IMG/VR virus record: IMGVR_UViG_3300049827_000043
Coordinates: 1-27,146 of that record
Source of the DNA: a virus
Strand: one strand, 5' to 3'
Length of the DNA stretch: 27,146 nucleotides
A program made the translations under genes and the position numbers. The notes beneath the pieces were generated by a model that saw only the letters and a list, made by a program, of their open reading frames with translations, was not told where the DNA came from and did not search any database. Shown piece after piece: positions 20,074 through 27,146 of this stretch; the first letter of the stretch is position 1, and every line of letters starts with the position of its first letter.

Positions 20074-21402
20074 TTAAACTCCGAACAATTTGTTAGAGAT
20101 GTTGGTATCGGGAACAAACTTAGTTGCATACCAAGACTGCAGCGGTGTAGTTACGTCAGTCGGGGCAGTCGGGAACATTCGATTGTAGTTTTGCTGAATT
20201 TGTTGATAATATTCTGGACTGTAGTTCGCCATCCCACTAGACGTGCCTGCCTGTGAGGGAGGAGTATAAGTTGAAGGCTTATTCATCAAAGCATTAGCAC
20301 CAGCAACACCTGCCAACGCAGCCGCAGTTCCACCTAAAAGACCAGTAGAACTTAATAGGTTCTTAGCTGTATTAGCAGTACTAACAATGTTTTTAAGTTT
20401 ACTAAGATCTGAAGGAGTAATATTAGGCCCAGCCTGCAAAATCTGATTAATTTCTGCAGTGGTTGCAGGAGGCAGATCTTTTAGCGTAGTAGGATCAATT
20501 CCAATATCTCTATAAAACTGCTCTTGCGCTTGAAGTTCAGTCATTCCCAGGTCGCCGCCTTCCAAGTTAGGCATTGAAACAGAAGGAACATTAGGAGTTG
20601 TAACAGCGTCAACTGATGGAAGTTCAGTGGGGGTGATCGAGCTAGGAGGGGTGACAGGATTAATAGAAATACCGTCAGGAATAACAGGCTCAAGTCCCGT
20701 AGCTCCCAGGGAGTTAATCCATGAAGAATCATAACCGAGGTTAGCTAGTTCTGCTGCCGAAATCTCACCAAAGCCAGCCTCTGGCAGCACAGCTCCTAGA
20801 GCCTCTCCACCTCCAGCAGCAGCAGCGGAGCCTAAAGCGCCACTAAGTGCGTTTGCACCTAAAGCTGCCATCCATACAGGTGCAGTCTCTGCGGCAATGG
20901 AAGAGAGACCTGAGAAAAGATTACCAAAAAAGCCGCCACCAAACATACCGCTGTCACGAGGACCGGTTTGATAAATGTTCGGATTATAGGAAGTTATCTT
21001 TCCACCGGCCCCTTCGCCAACCAACATTTCATTAAAGATAGCCCCTTCGTAACGGGAACCAAGTCTATAAGATCCCGTGGGAACATCCTGCGTGATTGGG
21101 GTTGTATCCCCATATTCCCCTATTTGTGTTCCTACTTGAACTGATTTTGTAACAGGAGTAATACGCCAATTAGGGTCTGGGGGATAGATTGTATCACCTA
21201 TCTTTAATACTGGAGTAGGCGTAGAAGGAATCAACTCTGTAGAAATATCTTGGTTTAAATATTTCCCGGGAGTATCGGAATATGTTAAACCGCCACTAGG
21301 AGCGGTTATGGGATAAGCAGTAATAATTTCAGCTTGTCCTGATTTAATGCTATTCTGAATAACATCATAACCAGGAAAAGTGCCGGTTTTATAAGTTGCC
21401 AT
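20074..21402 (-). CDS. Structural protein of unknown function (442 aa), between capsid and fibres
   Basis: The N-terminal half is beta-rich with Pro-rich linkers (KIGDTIYPPDPNWRITPVTK, then SVQVGTQIGEYGDTTPI). A hydrophobic Ala/Gly segment at about 175-205 (VWMAALGANALSGALGSAAA) and another near 355-372 (LLGGTAAALAGVAGANAL) could insert in membranes. A long Pro/Ser/Thr-rich spacer covers about 240-285. The C-terminal YSPEYYQQIQQNYNRMFP resembles short motifs at the ends of podovirus internal proteins. No known family is recognised; it may be a tail or ejected protein rather than a head component. It follows a terminator and a 52-aa gene after the capsid gene. Confidence 0.55.
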   Translation of the reverse strand: MATYKTGTFPGYDVIQNSIKSGQAEIITAYPITAPSGGLTYSDTPGKYLNQDISTELIPSTPTPVLKIGDTIYPPDPNWRITPVTKSVQVGTQIGEYGDTTPITQDVPTGSYRLGSRYEGAIFNEMLVGEGAGGKITSYNPNIYQTGPRDSGMFGGGFFGNLFSGLSSIAAETAPVWMAALGANALSGALGSAAAAGGGEALGAVLPEAGFGEISAAELANLGYDSSWINSLGATGLEPVIPDGISINPVTPPSSITPTELPSVDAVTTPNVPSVSMPNLEGGDLGMTELQAQEQFYRDIGIDPTTLKDLPPATTAEINQILQAGPNITPSDLSKLKNIVSTANTAKNLLSSTGLLGGTAAALAGVAGANALMNKPSTYTPPSQAGTSSGMANYSPEYYQQIQQNYNRMFPTAPTDVTTPLQSWYATKFVPDTNISNKLFGV

Positions 21403-21404
21403 TA

Positions 21405-21563
21405 TTACTCTTCTTTAGATTTGGGTTTCTTCTTAGGCTCTTCCTTAACTTCTACAACCTCTTCCCACTCAGGGTTGTCACGGAAACTCTTGATGTCCCC
21501 GTCTTGCGTCACTACAGCGTAGCGATTAGGATCATCGTTACCAACCATTTTAAATGTAGCCAT
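21405..21563 (-). CDS. Small hypothetical protein (52 aa) after the capsid terminator
   Basis: From ATG 21563: MATFKMVGNDDPNRYAVVTQ, DGDIKSFRDNPEWEEVVEV and a Lys/Glu-rich end. A clear AAAGGAT ribosome site lies about seven bases upstream. The compact beta-hairpin front and charged tail resemble small conserved phage proteins, but I cannot name a family. It ends two bases before the 442-aa gene. Confidence 0.7.
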   Translation of the reverse strand: MATFKMVGNDDPNRYAVVTQDGDIKSFRDNPEWEEVVEVKEEPKKKPKSKEE

Positions 21564-21595
21564 TTGGTATCCTTTCTGAAAAGCCCCGTAGGACT

Positions 21596-21630
21596 CTTTA
21601 AAAAGGACTCCATCCTTTTGAGATGGAGCC
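21596..21630 (-). terminator. Intrinsic terminator after the major capsid gene
   Basis: In minus-strand RNA, GGCUCCAUC (21630-21622) pairs with GAUGGAGUCC (21614-21605) with one bulged base and a 7-base loop, followed by five U bases (21604-21600). It lies 35 bases beyond the capsid stop and would reduce transcription of downstream genes relative to capsid. Confidence 0.8.
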
Positions 21631-21664
21631 TTCAGGGGTGCAAGCTCTTAACGAGTTATAGTTA

Positions 21665-22585
21665 TTAAGCCAGAACGATGATCGGAACGCACGAGGTGTC
21701 ACGCAGTTCAGCCACGCCATACAGCGTGTCAGCGGTGAACAGAGTACCCAGGAATTCCTGCTTGTACTGCGTCTGCGAACGGATACCCAGCTGCTCAACC
21801 AGAACAGAGTAGTCACGCTGGAACAGCAGGGCCACTTTGTCAGGCGTAGAAGCAGCGGTGGAGTCACAGTTCGTAGAAACGAACACTTTCACACCGTAGA
21901 TGTCGCCGAACTCACCGTTCATCAGGGTAGAACCCGTGCCTTTGAAGGCTTGTTCGGTGAAGCGGTTGATACCCAGCATCGAGTTACGAGCAACCGGGGG
22001 AACAACCAGAGCACGACCGTCCATCGGCACATCGTTATCGTCCAGACGTTGGATAGCCTTACGGATACCGGCGTCAGCGATAGCGGCAGCGTTAGACGTA
22101 CCGTAGGTGTAAGCAGCGCCGGTAGAACCGATAAAGCCGCCAGTGTACTGCTGGTTAGCAGCGTTGCCGCCGTTAGCACCACGGGCCAACTGGATCAGGC
22201 TGGAGTCAACTTGCTTCGCCAGAGCGTAGCCAGCATCTTCCGTGTAGAAACCACGCAGGCTCGACAGAGCTTGAGCTTCCACGATGTCCTCGATCAAACG
22301 AGAATATTCGTAGTGGTTGTTGATCGCCACTTGGATTTCGCTGTTGCTCTCGGCAATCAGCGTCACGGTGTTAGCAGCAGCCTTGGCAGAAGCAGAGCCA
22401 CGGGTGGGGCTGGGAATATGAACAACGTCACCTTTCTTGCCCTTGAAACTCATTTTCTTAACCAAGTTAGCCATAACGAGGTTTTTCTTATACGCAGCAA
22501 CAATCTCATCACTCCATACTTCGGGGATAAAGTTAGCTGCGCTGGTGGTGGTGACCGCATTGGTCCCTGCAAAAGTAGTTGCCAT
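21665..22585 (-). CDS. Major capsid protein
   Basis: Probable HK97-fold capsid subunit, 306 aa. The N-terminus (FIPEVWSDEIVAAYKKNLVM then VKKMSFKGKKGDVVHIP) is the characteristic N-arm/E-loop start of podovirus capsid proteins. Later segments fit the P and A domains (NNHYEYSRLIEDIVEAQAL, DVPMDGRALVVPPVARNSML, NRFTEQAFKGTGS, KVALLFQRDYSVLVEQLGIR). The gene has noticeably more regular, high-expression-like codon use, and it is framed by a scaffold gene upstream and a terminator downstream. UAGGAG lies about nine bases before the ATG. No decoration domain insertion is visible. Confidence 0.93.
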   Translation of the reverse strand: MATTFAGTNAVTTTSAANFIPEVWSDEIVAAYKKNLVMANLVKKMSFKGKKGDVVHIPSPTRGSASAKAAANTVTLIAESNSEIQVAINNHYEYSRLIEDIVEAQALSSLRGFYTEDAGYALAKQVDSSLIQLARGANGGNAANQQYTGGFIGSTGAAYTYGTSNAAAIADAGIRKAIQRLDDNDVPMDGRALVVPPVARNSMLGINRFTEQAFKGTGSTLMNGEFGDIYGVKVFVSTNCDSTAASTPDKVALLFQRDYSVLVEQLGIRSQTQYKQEFLGTLFTADTLYGVAELRDTSCVPIIVLA

Positions 22586-22608
22586 TTTATAAAACTCCTA
22601 AAATTTGA

Positions 22609-23370
22609 TTATCGAACACGCCCTTCGGCGTATGCTTTCATGATTTCTGGCTGAAGCTGTTCATAACGATCAGGATCAGTCATTTTTAGCCGGATTAGGT
22701 CAGCACGGCGATAGACTTTAGCTGAAGATTCTCCAGTACCTCCCACATCAACAGAAGCGGCCTTAAGATTCTGTTTAAGAACCTGTTTACCTGCATCAGT
22801 CGTTTGCTTGGCTTTTACACCACGGATCTGTTTGAACGTACTCAACAATTCATCGGCAGCTTGGAAATCATAAGAACTATCTGCCATAGCAAACATATTC
22901 AAACGAATCGGAGAGGCTTTAACCCACTCCTGAAACTCACCATCTCCTACCACCTCTGCAAAATCAGGATGCTTTTGTTGAAGCATTTGCTGAGTCTGCA
23001 TCTTCTTGAACTGCTGGGCAGCTTCACGAGCAGCGATAATATCTGGATGAGCCTCAACTGCTTTTTGAACCGCTGTTTTCGGATCTTCAAAAAAGTCAAT
23101 CTCTGTTTCTTGTTTAGCAACTGGTTGCTCTTTATTGAGGTTCTGCTGAATCAGTTGGTCTGCGAGCTTACGCATTTCACCTACTTCTTGTGCCTGCCTC
23201 CCAATCAGCTTTTCAGCCTCTTGGTGCATCTTCACAATGTCCTCCAAACTCTTGCCTGAGTATTTCTCAGGAATCTGGGGAACTGCAGGCTCAGAAGTTA
23301 TTACTTCTTGCTTTTGCTCTTCAGCCTCGATCTCACTCGGCTTCTCAATTTCTTCGTCAATCAATGCCAT
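22609..23370 (-). CDS. Capsid scaffolding protein
   Basis: Internal scaffold for procapsid assembly, 253 aa. It is highly charged and helical, beginning with an acidic region (EEIEKPSEIEAEEQKQE), then a KYSGKSLEDIVKMHQEAEKL segment typical of phage scaffold proteins, long coiled-coil stretches, and a basic C-terminus (EIMKAYAEGRVR), the part that usually binds the capsid subunit. The LEDIVKMHQEAEKLIGRQ motif is also seen in scaffold proteins of other podoviruses. It directly precedes the capsid gene (24-base gap). AGGAGAGG before ATG 23370 is a strong ribosome site. Confidence 0.88.
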   Translation of the reverse strand: MALIDEEIEKPSEIEAEEQKQEVITSEPAVPQIPEKYSGKSLEDIVKMHQEAEKLIGRQAQEVGEMRKLADQLIQQNLNKEQPVAKQETEIDFFEDPKTAVQKAVEAHPDIIAAREAAQQFKKMQTQQMLQQKHPDFAEVVGDGEFQEWVKASPIRLNMFAMADSSYDFQAADELLSTFKQIRGVKAKQTTDAGKQVLKQNLKAASVDVGGTGESSAKVYRRADLIRLKMTDPDRYEQLQPEIMKAYAEGRVR

Positions 23371-23424
23371 ACTTACCTCTCCTGCCGTAAACGGTTCTAG
23401 GAATATTTATAGAATGGAACGGAC

Positions 23425-23670
23425 TTATGCTAAGTCTTCTGTTCCGTTTTGTTTGCGCTCCACGGCTAATTTCTCAGCCCTCTTACGCTCCCATGCGTCA
23501 TAAGCTGTCGGGAACTGACCTGTAATCCCCTCTAACTTAAACATGGGTCTTGAGATTATGCGTTTAGCATCTTGTGAGCAGATTGGGCAAGCCCTTGCTC
23601 GGATACTATCGTCCACATAAGCCTCGGTTACGTGATAGTCCTCACAGCAGAACTCAAACATTCTCTTCAT
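23425..23670 (-). CDS. FmdB-like zinc-ribbon protein (81 aa)
   Basis: Small protein with a zinc ribbon of the FmdB type: C8/C9 with H13 at the front (EFCCEDYHV) and C28-x2-C31 (ACPICSQDAKRIIS), followed by a basic/charged helix (DAWERKRAEKLAVERKQNG). ATG 23670 is chosen for GAGGAG seven bases upstream; the frame extends nine residues further. It starts inside the last 17 bases of the 80-aa gene. Such proteins are common between portal and scaffold genes, but their role is not known. Confidence 0.75.
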   Translation of the reverse strand: MKRMFEFCCEDYHVTEAYVDDSIRARACPICSQDAKRIISRPMFKLEGITGQFPTAYDAWERKRAEKLAVERKQNGTEDLA

Positions 23671-23896
23671 GTTGAAGCTCCTCGTAAGCCTTTTCACATA
23701 TCTCCTTGCGCTGGAGAACCAGATTAAGAATATCTAACTGTCCTTTACGGAAATAAAGATCTTGTGTGTCCGTGACAGTAGATAAATCGTTTAAGCTAGC
23801 CTTCAATGCTTGGAAATCTTCCATCAACAATGACCACCCTGAAGTAGCCATCATCGAAAATGTTTCTTCGTAGTAAACTTGTAGTTCTTTGTCCAT
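23654..23896 (-). CDS. Small helical hypothetical protein (80 aa), portal-scaffold region
   Basis: MDKELQVYYEETFSMMATSG then a DLYFRKGQLDILNLVLQRKE stretch is a pattern I have seen in small genes between portal and scaffold of podoviruses, without known function. The protein is all-helical and acidic. It is the first gene after the sigma70-like promoter at 23927-23955. Only a weak ribosome site precedes it. It could be a scaffold or capsid accessory. Confidence 0.72.
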   Translation of the reverse strand: MDKELQVYYEETFSMMATSGWSLLMEDFQALKASLNDLSTVTDTQDLYFRKGQLDILNLVLQRKEICEKAYEELQHEENV

Positions 23897-23926
23897 TTGG
23901 AGAACTTAGTAGTTAATAATAACGTT

Positions 23927-23955
23927 AATTTAGCACAAAAAGATTACTTTGTCAA
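23927..23955 (-). promoter_or_regulatory. Sigma70-type promoter for the scaffold/capsid operon
   Basis: On the minus strand, TTGACA (23955-23950, perfect -35) is separated by exactly 17 bases from TAAATT (23932-23927, four of six -10 bases), in a 55-base AT-rich gap. The TGA of the -35 is also the portal stop codon. Expected transcription start is about 23920, 25 bases before the 80-aa gene. It would add transcription of scaffold and capsid on top of read-through. Confidence 0.7.
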
Positions 23956-25952
23956 GCCTTTTTTGCTCTATTCATCATTTGTAGGGTCGCAATACGCTCA
24001 TTTGAGGCAATATCAGCTGCTTTTAGGTTAACTTGCTTCTCTTTTAGCATTACATCAGCTAGTTTTAGACGCTTTTCAAAGTCAGCACCGTTATCCAGGT
24101 TCGTGGCAGCAGCCTGAATGATGTCAACCCGATGCTTTTCAGGGATCATCTGGGCCTCAATCATGGTTTTCTGGGCTTCTGCCTGCTCTTTAGAGGCTTT
24201 TGCAGTCAATTCCTGCACCTGGGCCTGCGTCAGAGCCTGCTGGAGCTGCTGTTGCTGCATTGCAGCCTCTTGAGCCTGCGGATTGGGCTGGCTCATTTGC
24301 TCCAACGCCTGCATGAGTTCAGCACGATTGGACAGAGAGCTGTTAGCCAGAATACCCTTCAGGATAATCGGAAGCACCGGGGTATCAGGGCCAAGGGTTT
24401 GAAGCAAACCAATGAACTGTTGCTGCTCATATTCCCGTGCAATAATGCCCAAGTTACCTGTGGGAATAAATTCCATATCCACAGAAGGATAACGCTCAGG
24501 GGAAAACTGCATATAACGGAACGCAGCCTTGTTAATGAACGGAATCAGAAAGTCTTCCTGGAAGTTGCTCAGGGTACGCTTGTACTTCTTGATAATTCCA
24601 GCCATGACCATGCTCATGCCACTAGCGCCAGCGTCACGAGGCACATTAGTGGGCATACCAGATGCGTCTACAGTACCCGTAGCCTGCAGCAACATACGCT
24701 CAAAGTTTTGAGCCGCAGCAGCGTTGGTTCCGTCCGTGCGCCCGAAGTTGAACGGCATCAGGATCTCTGACGGTGCTCCGTTGGTCAGGATAGCCTTACC
24801 CGGGCGAACCTCGAACTTAGCGCCACGAGGAAGTCGGGTAGCGTCCATAGCCACCATAGGTGCTGTAGTCAGGGCCATAGAATCCAGCATGGAACGATAC
24901 TGGCTATCGATGGCCTTCTGCATATTATAAGCCTTCTCAGCCGTACCACGACCCCAGAAGCGGCCCGGAACCGTATCGTCTTGATACGCCACCACGGGAC
25001 GATCTTTCATCATGTACGGGGAAGCTTCAGCTTTCAGAAGGATACCGTCATTGGCGATAACCACAATGGCTTCCACCAAGTTAGCATAGTCCTCAGCCTC
25101 GGAACCTTCAGGGAACAGCTCCTCGTATTCACCTTCTTCGCTTTCCTCAAGGTATTCACGGGGAACCAAACCATAATAAGTCAGGAGTTTGACCTTATTA
25201 TCTTGGAATTGAGTCTCTTCTTGGGTAGGTTCCAGATCCTCGGAACCATAGTCTGACGTAATGTCAACCTTCTTATAGGTTCCATTCTCCATGTTTTGAA
25301 CCACTTTGTGGATGGAGACATACTTCTCAATCGCCACCCCGAGCGCATCCTCGATGCTGTCAGCGTTAGGATCAATCAGGAAGTTCTTAGGATTCACCGG
25401 CTTCAGAGGAACACTGATACGACTGTATTCTTCTACGCCGATAGCAGCAGTACCTGCTACGCCAGGGATAGGCTTAGTAGCGGGGCGATAGGCGTTGGTT
25501 TCTTTAACCAGAATCTCACCGATACCAGTACCATAAATCTCAGCCATGAGTTCGATAGCATCGATGGCTTTAATAATCTTGTCTCGCTTAAAATCTTCAT
25601 TAAGCTTTGACTTGATTTCTTCAACATCAAGAGGATTACCGTTCACGTCCATGATGTCATCTTTGATGTCAAAGAACTCCCCTTGACCAAAGATAGCTTC
25701 CATTACCTCAGCGTGTCTGGTTTCGATGGCCTGCTGCGTGGCAGGAGACACAATACGGCTACGCTCAGAGTCTTTTGTCTTATCTTCCCCACTCCATTGA
25801 CCACGGAAGATGCGCTCGTATTCTTCCCAGCTAGGCAGGAAGTTTACATCACGATAATCACGCCAACGGTTTGTATGTTCCACCACAAATGCGACCAGAT
25901 CACGTTCGCTTTCCGTGGGTTCCTCGTAACCTTCGTATTCAGTTTCTTCCAT
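23952..25952 (-). CDS. Portal protein
   Basis: Head-tail connector through which DNA is packaged and ejected; dodecameric ring in the capsid vertex. The 666-residue protein has an acidic N-terminus, a WRDYRDVNFLPSWEEYERIF segment, the conserved-looking WSGEDKTKDSERSRIVSPAT and AEVMEAIFGQGEFFDIKDD stretches, and VPGRFWGRGTAEKAYNMQKA in the middle (wing/stem region). The C-terminal ~130 residues are Gln/Ala-rich coiled coil (from about 535), which fits a portal barrel inside the head. The length is close to P22/SIO1-type portals (about 650-725) rather than T7 (536). Terminase upstream and scaffold downstream fit the usual order. Confidence 0.92.
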   Translation of the reverse strand: MEETEYEGYEEPTESERDLVAFVVEHTNRWRDYRDVNFLPSWEEYERIFRGQWSGEDKTKDSERSRIVSPATQQAIETRHAEVMEAIFGQGEFFDIKDDIMDVNGNPLDVEEIKSKLNEDFKRDKIIKAIDAIELMAEIYGTGIGEILVKETNAYRPATKPIPGVAGTAAIGVEEYSRISVPLKPVNPKNFLIDPNADSIEDALGVAIEKYVSIHKVVQNMENGTYKKVDITSDYGSEDLEPTQEETQFQDNKVKLLTYYGLVPREYLEESEEGEYEELFPEGSEAEDYANLVEAIVVIANDGILLKAEASPYMMKDRPVVAYQDDTVPGRFWGRGTAEKAYNMQKAIDSQYRSMLDSMALTTAPMVAMDATRLPRGAKFEVRPGKAILTNGAPSEILMPFNFGRTDGTNAAAAQNFERMLLQATGTVDASGMPTNVPRDAGASGMSMVMAGIIKKYKRTLSNFQEDFLIPFINKAAFRYMQFSPERYPSVDMEFIPTGNLGIIAREYEQQQFIGLLQTLGPDTPVLPIILKGILANSSLSNRAELMQALEQMSQPNPQAQEAAMQQQQLQQALTQAQVQELTAKASKEQAEAQKTMIEAQMIPEKHRVDIIQAAATNLDNGADFEKRLKLADVMLKEKQVNLKAADIASNERIATLQMMNRAKKA

Positions 25953-25961
25953 TGTGTTTCC

Positions 25962-26222
25962 TTACCATTTAACTTTGTCGGCCCAGTACGCAGCAGACAT
26001 CTTCCCTTTGGCGATATTCTGTGCGTGACGGGATTTAAAAGCCTTGTTACGGGCTGATCCTTCAGGAGAACCTTGGACGCCTTGCTGACCAAAACGAATC
26101 AATTTAACTTCATCGCCATCCTTAGCCACAACCACATGGCTCTTGGTGGGGTGATTAGGCGTCCTTTTGGGCTTGTTATAACCACTAACACCAGCACGAG
26201 TAAGTCTTGAATCAGTAGCCAT
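25962..26222 (-). CDS. Small basic conserved phage protein (86 aa)
   Basis: Start taken at ATG 26222 (MATDSRLTRAGVSGYNKPKR). The product contains TPNHPTKSHVVVAKDGDEVK, then IRFGQQGVQGSPEGSARNKA and ends KGKMSAAYWADKVKW. This highly patterned small protein occurs in many phages beside terminase and portal genes. Function is not established; net positive charge suggests binding DNA or a virion protein. The start overlaps the stop of the 54-aa gene by 11 bases. It ends nine bases before the portal start. Confidence 0.78.
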   Translation of the reverse strand: MATDSRLTRAGVSGYNKPKRTPNHPTKSHVVVAKDGDEVKLIRFGQQGVQGSPEGSARNKAFKSRHAQNIAKGKMSAAYWADKVKW

Positions 26223-26376
26223 TCTTTTTCTTCCCCTTCTTGGCTGTCTTGGCAGAGTCCTTGAAGTCCTGAGCCGTAGGAGCACCTTTGCTTCCTGGTT
26301 TCCTCATCTTCTCACCAGAACCACCCTCGATGCGCTTACGCTTGGCATTAATGTTTGCGTACAGTCCTTGTTTCAT
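26212..26376 (-). CDS. Small basic protein (54 aa), GLYANI-type
   Basis: From ATG 26376 the product reads MKQGLYANINAKRKRIEGGS, then GEKMRKPGSKGAPTAQDFKD and a Lys-rich tail. The GLYANI-(N/H)-AKRKRI-xxGS-GEKMRKPGS pattern is a well-conserved tiny phage protein found next to terminase or portal genes, with unknown function. About 16 Lys/Arg in 54 residues. It begins two bases after the terminase stop. Confidence 0.8.
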   Translation of the reverse strand: MKQGLYANINAKRKRIEGGSGEKMRKPGSKGAPTAQDFKDSAKTAKKGKKKNGY

Positions 26377-26378
26377 AA

Positions 26379-27146
26379 TCAGTATCCTGCTATTGGGTCA
26401 AGAATTTCAAACTCATCTTCCTCATAATCAGCGTTGTAGTTAGCAACCGCAAGCTGATCCACATAACTCAAAGCATCCACTAGGTCATCATGCACACCAG
26501 AGGTAGGGAACATGACGAGTTGATCCCTAAATTCAGTCCAATCCTCATTCTCATTGAATGTAATTCGACCATGCTCCAAGCGTCCTTGTAGTGACCAGAT
26601 AACTCGATCCACTTTCTTTTTGTTTCCATGAGTAAGATCGTGTATGTGAGCATAAATGTTATTTTTCCTCATTAAGTCGTTTAGATAAGGCAGCACAGCA
26701 TTCTTCAATGCTCCTCGCTCAATACCGATAGCACTTGGCTGGAAATCTCTGATAGCCTTCAGGATATTGACAGCAGTCTGCCTAATGTCCCATCGACCAT
26801 GCTCAATGCTATGAACCCACCAATCACCGTTATCCAGAAGCTTAACAATAGCAATAGCAGTTTCATCTAATCGTTTCTTGGATGCTCCAGCATTCTTAGC
26901 TACGTCCTCAAACCCAGCCAAGTCCACCGCAACATAGTAAGCCCCAAAGTCAGGCTCTTTCACTTCCTTAAACCACTCTTCCTTGAATACGTCAGCTCCT
27001 GCGGTATCGAAGGAACTCAGATATTCCTGCTTGAAGGCAAAAGAGCTGAGAGTCTTCTGAGCAGCATCAATTTCCTTCGGATCAATGGTTTCATTGTCCT
27101 TGGTGGTAAAGTGCCAACTCTTCCACTCATCATCCTCTTCCTGACC
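26379..27146 (-). CDS. Terminase large subunit, C-terminal part (5' end outside window)
   Basis: Genome packaging motor/nuclease. The frame is open to the window edge and gives the last 255 residues, from a WKSWHFTTKDNETIDPKEID region through QEYLSSFDTAGADVF and EEWFKEV. This is the linker typical of terminase before its nuclease domain. The RNase H-like nuclease carries D75 (YYVAVDLAG), E143 (IGIERGALK) and D220/D221/D224 (HDDLVDALSY), the expected metal-binding acidic residues. The GTG at 26963 is an internal codon, not a start. The ATPase domain with Walker motifs lies upstream, outside the window. Two bases separate its stop from the 54-aa gene. Confidence 0.93.
   Translation of the reverse strand, partial: GQEEDDEWKSWHFTTKDNETIDPKEIDAAQKTLSSFAFKQEYLSSFDTAGADVFKEEWFKEVKEPDFGAYYVAVDLAGFEDVAKNAGASKKRLDETAIAIVKLLDNGDWWVHSIEHGRWDIRQTAVNILKAIRDFQPSAIGIERGALKNAVLPYLNDLMRKNNIYAHIHDLTHGNKKKVDRVIWSLQGRLEHGRITFNENEDWTEFRDQLVMFPTSGVHDDLVDALSYVDQLAVANYNADYEEDEFEILDPIAGY

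Noticed and set aside
21950-22654. 234-aa plus-strand ORF across the capsid gene
   Set aside because: Antisense of the capsid gene and the scaffold end; composition follows the capsid codons.
23371-23424. TATAAA-like sequence before the scaffold gene as a promoter
   Set aside because: No acceptable -35 hexamer at 16-18 bases; the gap is explained by the strong ribosome site.
24132-24770. 212-aa plus-strand ORF inside the portal gene
   Set aside because: Shadow of the portal coding sequence, with no independent evidence.
26379-26963. Terminase starting at GTG 26963
   Set aside because: The frame continues to the window edge with clear terminase linker sequence, so the GTG is internal.
1-27146. 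tRNA genes, CRISPR array, integrase, insertion sequence or T7-like RNA polymerase
   Set aside because: Looked for and not seen; nearly all bases are accounted for by the genes listed.

Overview
This window is a piece of a double-stranded DNA tailed-phage genome, most likely a short-tailed (podovirus-type) lytic phage of a Gram-negative bacterium. The evidence is a T7-like family A DNA polymerase, a T4/P1-type lysozyme, a large terminase, portal, scaffold and capsid set, a short-tail adaptor and nozzle pair, Ala/Gln-rich ejection-type proteins, very tight gene packing (many ATGA and TAATG stop/start overlaps), and no tRNA, integrase or repressor. No T7-like RNA polymerase gene is visible, and two sigma70-like promoters can be read, so transcription here probably relies on host RNA polymerase. 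The combination of T7-like polymerase, ThyX, B12-dependent (class II) ribonucleotide reductase and opposed gene arms recalls the Roseophage SIO1/cobavirus (Zobellviridae-like) type. That placement is inference from gene content only.

Left arm (1-7928, plus strand): replication and nucleotide metabolism. In order: DNA polymerase (5' truncated by the window), a 61-aa protein, a single-stranded-DNA-binding protein, a FEN-type 5'-3' exonuclease, a HELIH metallopeptidase-like protein, a PD-(D/E)XK nuclease/resolvase-like protein, an 89-aa protein, ThyX, two small unknown proteins, a metallophosphoesterase, a DUF3310 protein, the class II RNR, and two very short ORFs (20 and 49 aa). ThyX and RNR together supply dTMP and deoxynucleotides for the polymerase. 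The exonuclease and resolvase-like protein probably degrade host DNA and resolve replication intermediates.

A compact hairpin with A- and T-tracts on both sides (about 7931-7957) separates the two convergent arms and should terminate transcription from both sides.

Right arm (7956-27146, minus strand; transcription runs from high to low coordinates): virion and lysis genes. In transcription order: terminase large subunit (truncated by the window), two small basic proteins, portal, a sigma70-like promoter, two small proteins (one a zinc ribbon), scaffold, major capsid protein, a terminator, a 52-aa protein, a 442-aa structural protein, a tail-fibre/adhesin cluster (Ala/Ser-repeat fibre, Mtd-like fibre, polyglycine adhesin, 96-aa protein), a cupin, a small membrane protein, a Cys-rich HiPIP-like protein, a basic DUF6496-type protein, a beta-rich protein, head-tail adaptor, nozzle/stabilisation protein, a 76-aa fibre-like protein, three ejection-type proteins, a membrane coiled-coil protein, holin and endolysin. 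Apart from the convergence point there is no gene-free stretch over 100 bases. Six genes described here (20, 49, 52, 54, 56 and 61 aa) are very short and easily missed. I found no CRISPR array, insertion sequence, tRNA, or defence/anti-defence gene that I can recognise.
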